DNA of 64,000 nucleotides. Origin: Begonia masoniana (lineage: Eukaryota; Streptophyta; Magnoliopsida; Cucurbitales; Begoniaceae). Positions 11,778 through 21,918 of the stretch are shown here, piece by piece. How positions within the stretch are numbered: the first letter of the stretch is position 1; each line of letters opens with the position of its first letter. The notes under the pieces are model-generated. The model saw only the letters and a program-made list of their open reading frames with translations. It searched no databases and was not told the origin of the DNA. The position numbers and the translations under genes were made by a program. The stretch is taken from contig CM039513.1 of the NCBI GenBank assembly GCA_022432975.1, positions 554,330 through 618,329 of the forward strand, given 5' to 3'.

Positions 11778-12871
11778 TAAGGGTGTGCAAAACCGGTTTC
11801 GGTTCGGTTTTGGGGAGGAACCGAACCGAACCAATCACTATTCGGTTTCGGCATAACCGAATCAAAATAAGTCTTTTAACTTACCTGAACCGAACCGAAT
11901 CGAAAGTTCCGGTTCGGTTTCGGTTCTACAACCTATTTTCCAAAAATTTAAACTCGAGGAGATAAAAAACAATTAGAACTTCACACTATAAAACACATAA
12001 ATCAAAGACACTACACTACACATGTTGCTCTAATGCTTTCGGTTATAATAAAACATCACATAACAAACAAAGAAAACACATATATTGCTCTCGGTCACGC
12101 CCGAAGAGTCTCCCAAAACAGAAACATTATGTAATTATACAGTGCAAAACACATAAAACAAACATGTTAAACATGTTAAACAGTAAACATTGCTCTCGGT
12201 CAAAAACAGAAGTGAGCAATTTATGTGTTTTTGCTCTCGGTAAAAAAACAGAGCAAAATCATTGATTTTGCTCTGTCAAAACCAGGAGGAGAGCAAACAC
12301 ATTTTGCTTTCTGTAAAATAAATTGCTCTCTATCGTTAAAAAATCACAGAGAGCATAATCAACAGGATTTGCTCTGTCGTTTTTTTATAGAGAGCAAAAT
12401 CAATGATTTTGTTCTCTGTCAAAAAAAAAAAATGAGCTAACTGCAAAGAATAGAACATACCTAGTTATTGTTATTCGGTTGCCTGATCGTGTGTCGTTGG
12501 TGCTACTATCGTCGTCGATACTCGATAGCCTGTAGCAGAGACTGAGAGTCGTCGCCTTGCCTGATCGTCCTTGTCTGCCGGGTCTCTAGTCGTCGCAGTC
12601 ACAGTGCTTGTGTCATCTCTAGAGTCTAGAAGAGTGGTCGTGGTCCAGTGAAGAAACGATGATTTTGATTTAGGTCTTCGCTCTTCACAGCTTCACTAAA
12701 TACAGGAACAGTTCGGTTCGGTTTTGATTGGTTTTGACCAATCCAAACCAATAATCGAACCTAAATAGTTGGTTTTGACCAATACCAAACCGAAGTTCGG
12801 TTTCCAGGGTCGCAAAACTGATCCGAACCGAACTGATTGCACTGGTTCCGGTTCGGTTTTGCACACCCTTA
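11778..12871. mobile_element. hAT-type non-autonomous element inserted in a KUP exon
   Basis: Terminal inverted repeats are TAAGGGTGTGCAAAACC at the left and GGTTTTGCACACCCTTA at the right, perfect over 17 bp. They are flanked by an exact 8-bp duplication ATCATGTG (11770-11777 and 12872-12879), the hallmark of hAT superfamily transposition. Length is 1094 bp with no transposase ORF, so it depended on an enzyme made elsewhere. Subterminal DNA is rich in GGTTCGGTT-type words at both ends. Removing the element and one TSD copy restores an uninterrupted transporter reading frame (..[10 protein letters not shown]..). Confidence 0.95.
12170..12430. repeat. Palindrome-rich internal array of the hAT element
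   Basis: Many short inverted copies of GAGAGCAAA / TTTGCTCTC words. One near-perfect hairpin at about 12250-12277 has arms CAGAGCAAAATCA and TGATTTTGCTCTG around a one-base centre. Another, at about 12389-12419, has arms AGAGAGCAAAATCA and TGATTTTGTTCTCT. Such repeats are often subterminal transposase-binding sites in hAT elements; here they sit more centrally. Confidence 0.8.
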
Positions 12872-13642
12872 ATCATGTGTGTTTGGCATTACGGCTCGGT
12901 CAAACGCTACGAGTTCGAGATGCACAGTAAGGTCTCGATGGCCTGGATTCTCGGACTGGGCCCTAGTCTAGGTCTCGTTCGTGGGAATTGGACTCGTCTA
13001 TACCGAGCTGGCAAGCGGAGTTCCCAAGTATTTTCTCCCATTTCATCACAAATTTACCCGCCATTCATTCTGTCGTCGTTTTCGTCTGCGTGAAGTACCT
13101 TCCTGTCTACACGGTGCTTGAAGAAGAGAGGTTTCTCATAAAGAGGATCGGGCTGAAGAACTTCCGCATGTTTCTATGTGTTGCCAGATACGGATATAAA
13201 GATCTCCACACGAAAGACGATAACTTCGAGTAAAAATTGTTCGATAATATCTTCCTCTTCGTCCGGCTGGAGTCGATGATGGAAGGTTGCTCAGTCGAGA
13301 GATGAACTCTCGAACAATAACAACAATGGGAATGCAAGTTCTTCGAACTTGGACACAACTTTTTCATCAGTGGATTCAATCGTTCCCCATAAATCTCCAC
13401 TGCCGTCAAATTCTACAGTCCAGTCTTCTGGGCTGGAGTTTCTGAACAGTTGTAGAGATGCAGTGGTGGTGCACATTCTGGGAAATACAGTGGTGATAGC
13501 AAGGAGAGACTCAAAGCTCTACAAGAAGATAGCTGTTGATTATATCTATGCTTTTCTTAGGAAGATTTGCAGAGAGAACAGTGTCATTTTCAATGTGCCT
13601 CATGAGAGTCTCTTGAATGTAGGCCAAATTTTTTATGTATAG

Positions 13643-14165
13643 TCAGAGTTAGACTTAGCTTTTTTTCTAATTTTTATGTATCATTTCTCTGCATTCCTCC
13701 CATCTTGCCTTTTAGACATCTCTTCTGCACAAGTGTAAGGATAAGTAGAAATTTAGCCTTGGTCTATGAGAAGTATGTAAGAAACAAGATCAGTAGCAAT
13801 GAAATTTCAGTTTTACTTTTGACTTGATCATCCCTTCATCTCAACTCTGATTAATCTGCATGAAAAGTGAGTCTTCTAAGACTATCAAACAGCTGATGAT
13901 TTGATCATCATTACATCAGCTGTCCGAGCGGGATCAGTCGATCTGCGTTCCAGCAGCCATCACCACTGGACATTGTTACCATTCAGCAAGTAAAAATTTA
14001 AACTTAACTTCCACTGGGGCAACACTAAAACCTTCATATTACGAGCATATTTCGAAATATTTACAACATTTTCTGATAGTTTGACAGCATTATAGTACAG
14101 TTCAGTAACAATACCAGGAAAGATACATGCAGATATGCGAAGAAAGAGTTTAAAATTCAGATTAC
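13643..14165. other. Downstream region of the KUP pseudogene
   Basis: Probably the former 3' UTR and intergenic DNA: the transporter stop is TAG at 13640-13642. The palindromic words CATCAGCTG / CAGCTGATG occur near 13890 and 13915. I see no gene up to the candidate exon on the minus strand. Confidence 0.4.
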
Positions 14166-14232
14166 CTGGCCATGAAATCTCAAACCATTTAAAAAATCTT
14201 GGCCCTGGTTCATAGATCTTCAGCTTTTCATT
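14166..14232 (-). other. Candidate 67-nt internal exon of an unidentified gene
   Basis: On the minus strand a pyrimidine tract and CAG acceptor precede a 67-nt open segment reading NEKLKIYEPGPRFFKWFEIS then WPG. It ends in CCAG followed by GTAATC, a good donor. The segment upstream on the same strand (14233-14533) is open but does not look like a known protein in any single frame. I do not recognise the peptide. It may be a real exon of a decayed or expressed gene, or chance. No partner exons were identified with confidence. Confidence 0.3.
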
Positions 14233-14566
14233 CTGCAAAAGAAGTCAGAACATGAAAAAAATGGAAGAAGTTTTTATCTTGAAAGAGCAAACACCACCCC
14301 GACTTCCTATCTCGCACAACCATCAAGTCGACAATTTTCAGGGAGGCGACAGCATTAACAAAAGGAAACCCAAAAAGGAAGAAGGCGTGGTGTTCTGCAG
14401 GAGAGAAGGGCTTGGAGTTCGATTGGGACAGTAGACTGGCCGGCAGCCGGCGGCTGCCGAAGGGAGCGGAAGTTAATCCAAGAACAATGATAAACTCAAG
14501 AAGATAGTCTGTGAAGAACATCTCGATGCCCAATGCAGACCCACTTAACTCCTACAAATGACTCTC

Positions 14567-15664
14567 ACTGATCGTCAATATTCAAAATCTTGTTTTTATT
14601 TTCAATTTTGATCAAAACAAAGTCTTCCTGTACGCGAGCTCTGATGAAATGTTATTTTAAAACTAAAAAAATGGTGAAAAAACAATTAAAGTTGGAGTAT
14701 GAACATTAAAGAAATGGTCGAAATGAAGGGAACAAACATTAGATTGCAATCTTTGATCTTGCTTTAACTCTCACAGACCCCATTAAAATTGTTAACTTGA
14801 AGTAGTTCATGGATAGAGAGCATGAGGGATGTCTTTTCTTATCTTGTTTCTATTAGCAGAAAACTCATTTACTGTCTTTTGTTTTTCTTGAGAAACAAAC
14901 AGGAATTAATGAAACATGGGTATTGCAAGGCAATTTTTTATGGAAACGCGTTCTTCAAAGAAAAAAACAAAGAAAAGGAGAGAGAGAAAGGTGTGAGCAG
15001 CTTAGAAGAAGTATAAAAGGGGAAGCAGAAGACTCCACTCCAACACCAGCAAGCCATTATGCTGGGGAGTATGACAAGGGATAAAGAAAGAGCTTTTCTT
15101 TCCTCTCTCTCTCTTCTTTTCTGTGCTTTGGGGAAGAAAGAGAGATGGAGAGGAAGAACAATTTACATCACATTTTACACGATGATTGAAAGCAGAGGCC
15201 GAGGGGAGCACGGTGGTCCCCGCCAAAACCGACCAATGGAAAGCAACTACGTGGCCCCGGAATGCAAAATGGCTAGTTGCCATTGGGTGTCGTAATACCC
15301 ATTTTTTGAGAATAAATCAAATTATTATTTATTGGTTGGAGAAAATTGCAGTTGAAATAAGAGAAGAATTGAAATGGATAAGGATGGTAGATGTGTGTTG
15401 TAGTCAAAAGAATGATGTGAAACATTGGTGTCATCTTATCTTTAAGTTGGCACATTAGAAATTGGAAATGAAAGATTAAGACACTTTCGGTTTTTAATTT
15501 ATTCTTATTAATTACTCATATGATTACCAATTAATTATCGTGATGGTCGTATTTTACTGTCGATAAGATGTTTTACTGTATCTTTTTTTTCTTCAAATTA
15601 TCACGATGTTGTTTTTTTTTTCATTGAATGTACTTGTTTCAACTTAGTCGTTTGTTTCTTTTTT
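14567..15664. other. Unassigned region with a promoter-like patch near 15010
   Basis: Contains a TATAAAAGG motif at about 15013 followed by purine-rich and CT-rich transcribed-looking DNA and a GC-richer stretch at 15190-15290 (CACGTGG-like ACGTGGCC). Short open frames exist on both strands, but none resembles a known protein. It may be a gene relic or promoter; I cannot say which. Confidence 0.25.
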
Positions 15665-15673
15665 ACTCATAAT

Positions 15674-16103
15674 AATAATTAGGGGTGAGTATGGGCTGCA
15701 GTTCAATCCTAAAATTGAGATCCATCCGTGGTCCACAATTTCCAAATTTGGGTTTGGAAACTGGAACCGTGAATCATGATTAAGTCCTTAATTTAGTTCT
15801 AAGATGTTTTAAAATTTTATTTTTTAAGACTATATATTTTTTGTTATTTTTAGGCTGAGTTTTTGGAGTTGAGGAAGGTTTGAGGCCGATTTTTTGGTAT
15901 GGCTTGGTTTTTTCAGAATTTTGGGTCCAGTTTTAACCGGTTTCAGATCGAATTTTTAACTCATGATTTGGTTTTCATGGTTTTTAACCCCCAAAACTAT
16001 GAACTGTGGAACTGAGATCGATTCTTGTAGTGAAAAAATCAAACCGAACCGAACCGCACGAGTCAGTTAAACTAGCATTTTTTGGCTGATTTTGCTCACC
16101 TCT
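15674..16103. mobile_element. Short hAT-like MITE
   Basis: The ends are AGGGGTGAG (left, 15681) and CTCACCTCT (right, to 16103), inverted with one mismatch. The 9-bp word ACTCATAAT occurs at 15665-15673 and again at 16104-16112, as expected for a hAT-type duplication plus one base. A few extra bases (AATAATT) separate the left copy from the terminal repeat, probably slippage of the TAA run. The interior is rich in GGTTT / AACCGG words and has no coding capacity. Confidence 0.6.
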
Positions 16104-16663
16104 ACTCATAATCTATCACGACTTCTCTAAGCATATTGCTATCAAATGTTCATTCGAGGACGAAATTCAAAATTTCGAGGACGAAATTTCTTTTAAAGAG
16201 GCAGATAACAGTTTAGGGTATAAAATTCAAATTCAAATTCGAAATTTCCCCAATCAAACATAATCTCGGATTTCTTTTCTGAAAATCAGATATCAACGTT
16301 CACCCCTCTGAAAATCCGATAATGTTACAGCTCAACAAATCTGAGCTTAAGTTGGATATTGGGGGAAACAACAGTCAGCTTCTCTTCTAGAAATCCAAGG
16401 AGGAGCATATGACAGCTCTGAAAATCCGAGCTGAATTATTTATAGCTCGAAAAATCTGAGCTGAACTCGAATTTCTCGGAGGAGCGGGGTGCGAGCCTCT
16501 ACTATAACATATAAATAGAGAGGCTCGGTGAAGAATGAAATCACACCAGCTCTCTCTCCCTCTCGAGTTCAGAGACTCTTACCTCTATCTCCGACCACCA
16601 CTCGGCCTCCAGACGTCGCGAAACTCCTCCAACCAGATAAATATGGGCATCTCTCCAGCAAAC
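16104..16663 (+). mobile_element. Fragment of a gypsy element end and LTR
   Basis: Near 16155-16190 the phrase TTCGAGGACGAAATT occurs, partly twice. This is the common end of chromovirus polyproteins (FEDEI) just before the 3' LTR, here in plus orientation. LTR-like DNA follows, with a TATA-like motif (ATATAAATAGAG, about 16509) and a CT-rich leader, cut off at 16663 by the start of the next LTR. No full boundaries can be drawn. Confidence 0.5.
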
Positions 16664-17162
16664 TGTAACATCCAAAATTTCTATATACATAAATCCCAAA
16701 AGTCCCGAAAATTTAAACTTTTACGTTTCTTCTTATAATTGGACTTGCCTATTACCCTCGTCTATTCTCAAACAATTTTCATTTTTCATTTATCGATTCA
16801 TTTCCCTTTTCATTCGTTCATCAATCATGAGGGAATAGACTCAGGCATTAAATCCGCATCTACCAACATTCAAAGACTAATTACTTTATTCAGCGGAAGT
16901 CTATCTAATTGTGGAAACCTCAGTAATAATTTAAACTTAGGCGTCAATACTAAAACAATAAAGACAGGCCGAGAATTAATTTTTTTCCTCTCAGGTTTCA
17001 TCGAAGGAACAGTATTTTTTCCTCTCGGGTTTCATAAATTTGAACAGTGGTCGGGATAAATAACACTTAACTTCTCTCGGGTTTCTTCAATTTGAACAGT
17101 GGTCGGGATAGCTAATTCTCTCTATCGAGTGTGGACGAATGGTACAGTAGGGGTCGACGTGG

Positions 17163-19711
17163 TGTAACACTCGGCTTTTTCGGGATTTGTAAATTAAATA
17201 AATAATGACATTTTCGTAAATATGTCAAATCAAGTCTGTTTTGTAAATGGAAAGCGTTACTGGAATCCTAATAATTAATGTAGATTTTAAGAAAATTTCG
17301 GAAATTTTAGAGGTCGTAACGCTAATTTTACGAGAATTACGTTAATCGTAATAAAAAAGGTACCTTAGTAAAAATCATAAACGAGGTTCGTTTTGCGAAC
17401 GAACAGTTTTAAAAGAACCCTAGTAATAAGTTGGACTTATTGGGGAAATAAGAAAATTTGAAAAAACCGAATCGTCGGTTAATTAACGAAACGAAGGACG
17501 AAACAAATAGAAAATCAAAGGAAGGGCAAAATGGTAAATTACCAAGCCAAAATCTATTAAAAACTAATTGTCTTCTTCTTCTTCTCCACGCCATCTTCTC
17601 TCCCCTGCGATCTCTCTCCCTCCTTCGACGGTTCCCCACTGCGATCTCCATTTCCGACAACCAACGATCTCCGTTCGACTCGTTTTCTTCGTAATTTCTT
17701 CCCCAAACTCGATTCTAAGTAAGTCTCTAACGTTTCCCGGCCTTAGTTTTTAGTTTTGCGGAGTTAAAAATGATTAGGGTTTCGTTTAGGGTTTGTGAAA
17801 ATCATGATTTAGGGTTCGAGGTTGATAGGTTTATTGTGATTGTGAATGTAAAGAATGTATTGAACGTTGTTGGACGAAGTTAAATTGATTTGTGAGAAAA
17901 GTTAAAATTAGAGAATTTTAGGGGTTTTCGAAAAAGCTCGTTAATAGAAGTTTTGAGGTATCGAGTGTTGAACGCTCGATAAAAGTGTTTCAAGGAATCA
18001 AATTAGAGCTTTAAGGAATTTCCTTAGTTAAGGTTTCGTTAAATTTGGACGTTTAATAGTTTAAACTCATTTTGACGATAATAATGTGAAATTGCTCTAG
18101 GTGAACGCTCGTGGACAGAGCTTGGATTGCATCGGACACGAGGTAAGTTCTCGTGATCTTCTCTGGTCGATTGGCCTACACCGTACGTCGAGGTCGTCTC
18201 GAGAAATTTTGGTGACGCTTTTGGTTTAAATTGTTTTGGATGGGTAGTTAGATAGGATATGCTTTTAATAGCTTTTATTGTCTTGATGGTATGTATGTTG
18301 TTTGTTTAAATTAAGCCATTAACTGTTCACACATCACGGTTTTAAATTATGCATAGAAAATGAATTTTCGCACAATGTTTTAAAGAAAATGGCGATGCGG
18401 CCTGGAGAGGGGCTATTGATCTATTGTGTAGGCACGAAGGGGTCTGTCACAATACCGCATCTAATATGTACTCATATAACTACAGGTCATGCGACATGGG
18501 GCTCAGGCACGGCTGTACGTGTTGTAAGCGTGTACCCCCCTCCTCTAGCTAGAAAGGGTAGTCCGACCACTGGATGTGCCCTCTCCGGTTAGGGGGTTGA
18601 GATCTCGGTGACAACCAGAGTAAAGATAATGAAAATGATGCATGATTTATGAACTCATACGCACAGCATGCATGACATTTACGTAGAGCTTGCTGAGATT
18701 TTTGTCTTATAGGTGTCTGTATGGTGTAGGTGACTTCGACACAGGTGAGGACGAGATCCCTCCACCTGAGGAGTGATGCAGTTGACGGAGGATGGTCGCG
18801 GGAGTGTGCTGGCGCAGTCGAGGCGCATTTTGACCCGTGGGACTCATGGTTAGATATTTTGAGGGTTTTTGGGAATTGTCGGGTTGATGGTTGTATAGAA
18901 ATATTTTAGAGTGTTTGGTTCTGATAGTTGATAGGTTTATGTTTGAGTTTTTAAACGTTTTGGAAAACTCGTTTTGTAAAATATTTGATAATAGGGATAT
19001 GTTCGGTTTTTAAACATATCCATGCAGTTCGTTTTCATGAAAATATATTTTGTTTTAAATGTGTTTTGAGTTGTTATTTTGGTTGATTGAAGAAGTGATG
19101 AGTGATGAGATTTTGAGTGAGTTATGTTAGGTTGTATATTTGATGAAATGGTGAAAGGTTGATTTAGTGTATGGGGAAGCAGATGAAGAGAAGAGAAGAA
19201 GAATGAGCGAAGAAGAAAGAAGGGAGGCAGAGGAGATGGCGATCGATCTCCCAAGGGTGGGGATTGATCGCCTATGGGACGCCGCGCTCTGGAAGAATTC
19301 CAGAGCGTGTGGCGATCGATCGCCACTTGTGTTTTGGCGATCGCCAGTTTAGGCGATCGCTGGGCATAATACGATCACCCAGGGGTGATCCAACTGGCGA
19401 GCGATCGCCAGTGTGTGATCGCCATGGGGCGATCGATCGCCCCGGGGCGATCGATCGCCCCTCATTTTTAGGGACAAACGTTCCGTTTTGACCTCCGCCG
19501 ATTTTTATTTAGTTTTTAATTGTTTTTAAATTTGTTTTATAATTGTTTTAAGTTTTGTTTTAAATAGTTTATAAACCTAGACTCCATTGATTTCAATTCC
19601 AATTTCGATTCCAACATTAAAAGTTTATTTCCGCAAAAACGCTAGGTTTAAAGTTTTATGTATAAAAAAAAATAATACGGAAAACTTGGGTACAGTGTTA
19701 GGGTCGTCACA
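17163..19711 (+). mobile_element. Solo Tekay-like LTR, plus orientation, nested in a related LTR
   Basis: Starts TGTAACACTCGGC and ends GGGTCGTCACA (TG..CA), 2549 bp. The flanking 5-bp words are CGTGG (17158-17162) and CCTGG (19712-19716), a target-site duplication with one substitution. No internal region, PBS or PPT lies beside it, so it is a solo LTR. A conserved block GGTGTAGGTGACTTCGAC (18725 on) recurs, inverted, in the LTRs at 16664-21918, 36535-39662 and 39926-42867. The ORFs in it are not gene-like. Confidence 0.8.
19229..19463. repeat. Cluster of GCGATCGATCGC palindromes
   Basis: Within about 235 bp of the nested LTR, the palindromic core GATCGATC or its half GCGATCGCC appears about ten times. 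At the end is a doubled palindrome (GGGGCGATCGATCGCCCC twice, 19426-19460). The block is far more GC-rich than its surroundings. A weaker version of the same motif is found in the host LTR near 20325-20365 and in the LTR at 39926 near 40255-40340. Confidence 0.85.
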
Positions 19712-19970
19712 CCTGGCTTCTGTAAAGAAATTAGTCGACGACTATAAAGCAGACGGGAAATAAATTCCACTCAGGTTTCGTCTCATTCGTCCACGGACCA
19801 CGTGACTTTATCGTCCCCAATCCACATGACTTCATTGTCCATGGGCTACATAAACTCATCGTCCACAGACAAACGTCCATAGACTTACTTAAGTTTAATG
19901 TCCACAGATCATGTGACTTTATCGTCCTCAGTCCACGTGACTTCATTGTCCGCGGGCTACTTAAACTCAT

Positions 19971-20305
19971 CGTCCACAGACTTTGGACGATGACTTTCCC
20001 TGTCAGAATACTTAACTGAACCTTATTGTCCACAGACTTTGGACGATGACTTTCTCTTATAAAATACTTAACTGGACCTTATCGTCCACAGACTTTGGAC
20101 GATGACTTTGGACAATGACTTTCTGTTATAAAATATTTAACTGGACCTTATCATCCACAGACTTCGGACGATGACTTTCTCTTATAAAATACTTAACTGG
20201 ACCTTATCGTCCACAGACGTCGGACGATGACTTTCTCTTATAAAATACTTAACTGGACCTTATCGTCCACAGACTTTGGACGATGACTTTCTCTTATAAA
20301 ATCTC
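19971..20305. repeat. Tandem repeat (about 57 bp x 6) carrying a hairpin
   Basis: Units read CTTATCGTCCACAGACTTTG then GACGATGACTTTCTCTTATA and AAATACTTAACTGGAC, with small variants. Each unit has the inverted pair TCGTCCA / TGGACGA around a loop, so the transcript would be a chain of hairpins. The array lies in the 3' half of the host LTR. Degenerate copies extend left to about 19790. Confidence 0.9.
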
Positions 20306-21918
20306 GACTCTAAACCATGCATTACTCGATCAATCGCCCCTTTCTGGTGATCGATCGGCTAGCTCTCTGGATTTTGTCCAGAGAGCTGTTTTCACCTTCT
20401 TTCCCCTGCGTAACCTAAAATCATCAAAGTCTATCTCTAATTCATCAAAACATCAATATATTCATCAATGTTCATTCAGATATAGCAGAAACTAATTAAA
20501 TCTTCAAAATACATCAAAACAACGTTTTGATTAACTTAACCAAATACCAAGCATCCTAAAAAGAGTTTCTATACAATTCAATCCAAAACTCTTAACCTAT
20601 AGCTCCCACGGGTCATGTTCGCATCGACTACTCCAGCACGCTCCCACGAGCATCCTCTATCATACTACAGGCTCGTCAGGTGGAGGAACATCTTCCTCAC
20701 CTTGCTCGTAGTCACCTACACCATAAAGACACCTATGAGAAAAAATCTCTGCAAATTCTACGTAAATGCTATGCATGAACATGTGTAAGCAGTTTTCATG
20801 AAAGCCGTCCATATCATTTCATTTAGCAGTACGTGTCAGTCTATGATTATCGGAAACACTCGACAGATGGATAGGGCACGTCAAACGGTTAGACTGCCCA
20901 CACCATCTGAAGGGAGGAAAATTCGCTCACCACGGAACGCCAAGTCTGAACTTCATCCCCGATAACCCCATGCCATGGTTGTTTACTGTGATACTTTACA
21001 TTTCTTTACATGCATTTTCTTTTCGAGAAACCGATGCGTAAATTCATTTTCTTGCCGTTTTGAAACCATAATGCATGAGCAATTTAACATACAATAAAAC
21101 ATACATAACGAGTATACCATCAAATGTCACCAAGCTTAATCTATAATAACGATCAAGCCTAAACTACCCAACCAAAGCAATTAAACAAACAAAATACCAA
21201 CCAATCCTCAACACAAATTTCGACTTATGGTGTAGACCAATCGGCCACAGTAAATCACGAGAACTTACCTCAAGTCCTCAGCACACCAAGCACTATCCGT
21301 GAGCTTGTTCACCTAAGCCAATTCATAACACATGACAGTAGAACAGAGTCTAACCCAATCGGACTCCATTAATTCCACTTAACTATCCTCCATAATCATA
21401 AATGCCTTATTATCATTCAACATTCCAATAACTAACGATTTCTAACTTCAATCGACGATTTCTAACGAAACCCTATTTGAATAACAACTCTAAAATCGAA
21501 GGCTAACAATCCAGAACATTAAAACCTTACCTAGGGTCACGATTTAAGAATGAATCGTGAAGGAAATTGATCGGTTGGAGGAGCCGTTGAATTGTAAGAA
21601 GCGTAGGGGTGGAGAGAATTTTCGTGGCTGTGAAAGTTAAAGGAGAGAAAGAGTGAAAGTGAATGTGGTTTCTCGTAAGGGAGGGAAAAGGAAGGTATTG
21701 CTTTTGCCAAGCTTTTTCCACAAGTTTTGACACTTGTCACACTCTCACTTGGTGCTCCCAACTATCCCCTTTTTACTTCCTAATTTGCCCCTCCATCCAA
21801 TTGCTAGTTTGGTTTCTCTAACAAGACTCCCTGCTCGTTAATCGGAATAGATTCACAATATTTACAAAAATGTCATTTTATTGTGGAATTACAAAACCCC
21901 GTAAAATCGGGTGTTACA

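Larger units (their letters stand above)
5654..13642 (+). pseudogene. HAK/KUP/KT potassium transporter pseudogene (KUP10/11-like)
   Basis: Functional family members are plasma-membrane or endomembrane K+ transporters with 10-14 membrane segments. Readable exons are 5654-5880 ([20 protein letters not shown]), 6209-6421 ([25 protein letters not shown]), 8140-8190, 8302-8562, 8671-8838 ([15 protein letters not shown]), 11101-11338 ([17 protein letters not shown]), and 11567-13642, split by a transposon. The C-terminus ([20 protein letters not shown]) is intact. Lesions: no first exon found; acceptor AG now AT at 6207-6208; about 11 residues missing before GDGILTP; W-to-stop TGA at 8445; frameshifts near 11217, 12983 and 13026; stop TAA at 13231; degraded linker 13270-13430. 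The hAT insertion alone would ruin the exon. A pseudogene with high certainty; the KUP10/11 clade is an inference from overall similarity. Confidence 0.93.
16664..21918 (-). mobile_element. 3' LTR of a Tekay/Del-like gypsy element, split by a nested solo LTR
   Basis: In minus orientation the LTR starts TGTAACACCCGATTTTACGG (right end, 21918) and ends GGATGTTACA (left end, 16664). It directly follows the end of the integrase-bearing polyprotein on the same strand, which makes it the 3' LTR. A foreign LTR at 17163-19711 interrupts it. Without that insert and its duplication it is about 2.7 kb, close to the 2.5 kb of the nested relative. Inside it lies the tandem array at 19971-20305. It shares the exact 18-bp word GAGGTAAGTTCTCGTGAT with the nested LTR, in opposite orientation (18138 on +, 21260 on -). 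Confidence 0.65.

Noticed and set aside
12225..12440. 71-aa ORF inside the hAT-type element
   Set aside because: Arises from the GAGCAAA repeats; not similar to a transposase.
14960..15300. Protein gene around the TATAAAAGG motif
   Set aside because: Both strands are open in short frames, none protein-like; only a promoter-like word supports it.
17409..17753. Short ORFs within the LTR at 17163, both strands
   Set aside because: CT/GA-rich LTR leader; overlapping frames on both strands indicate composition, not coding.
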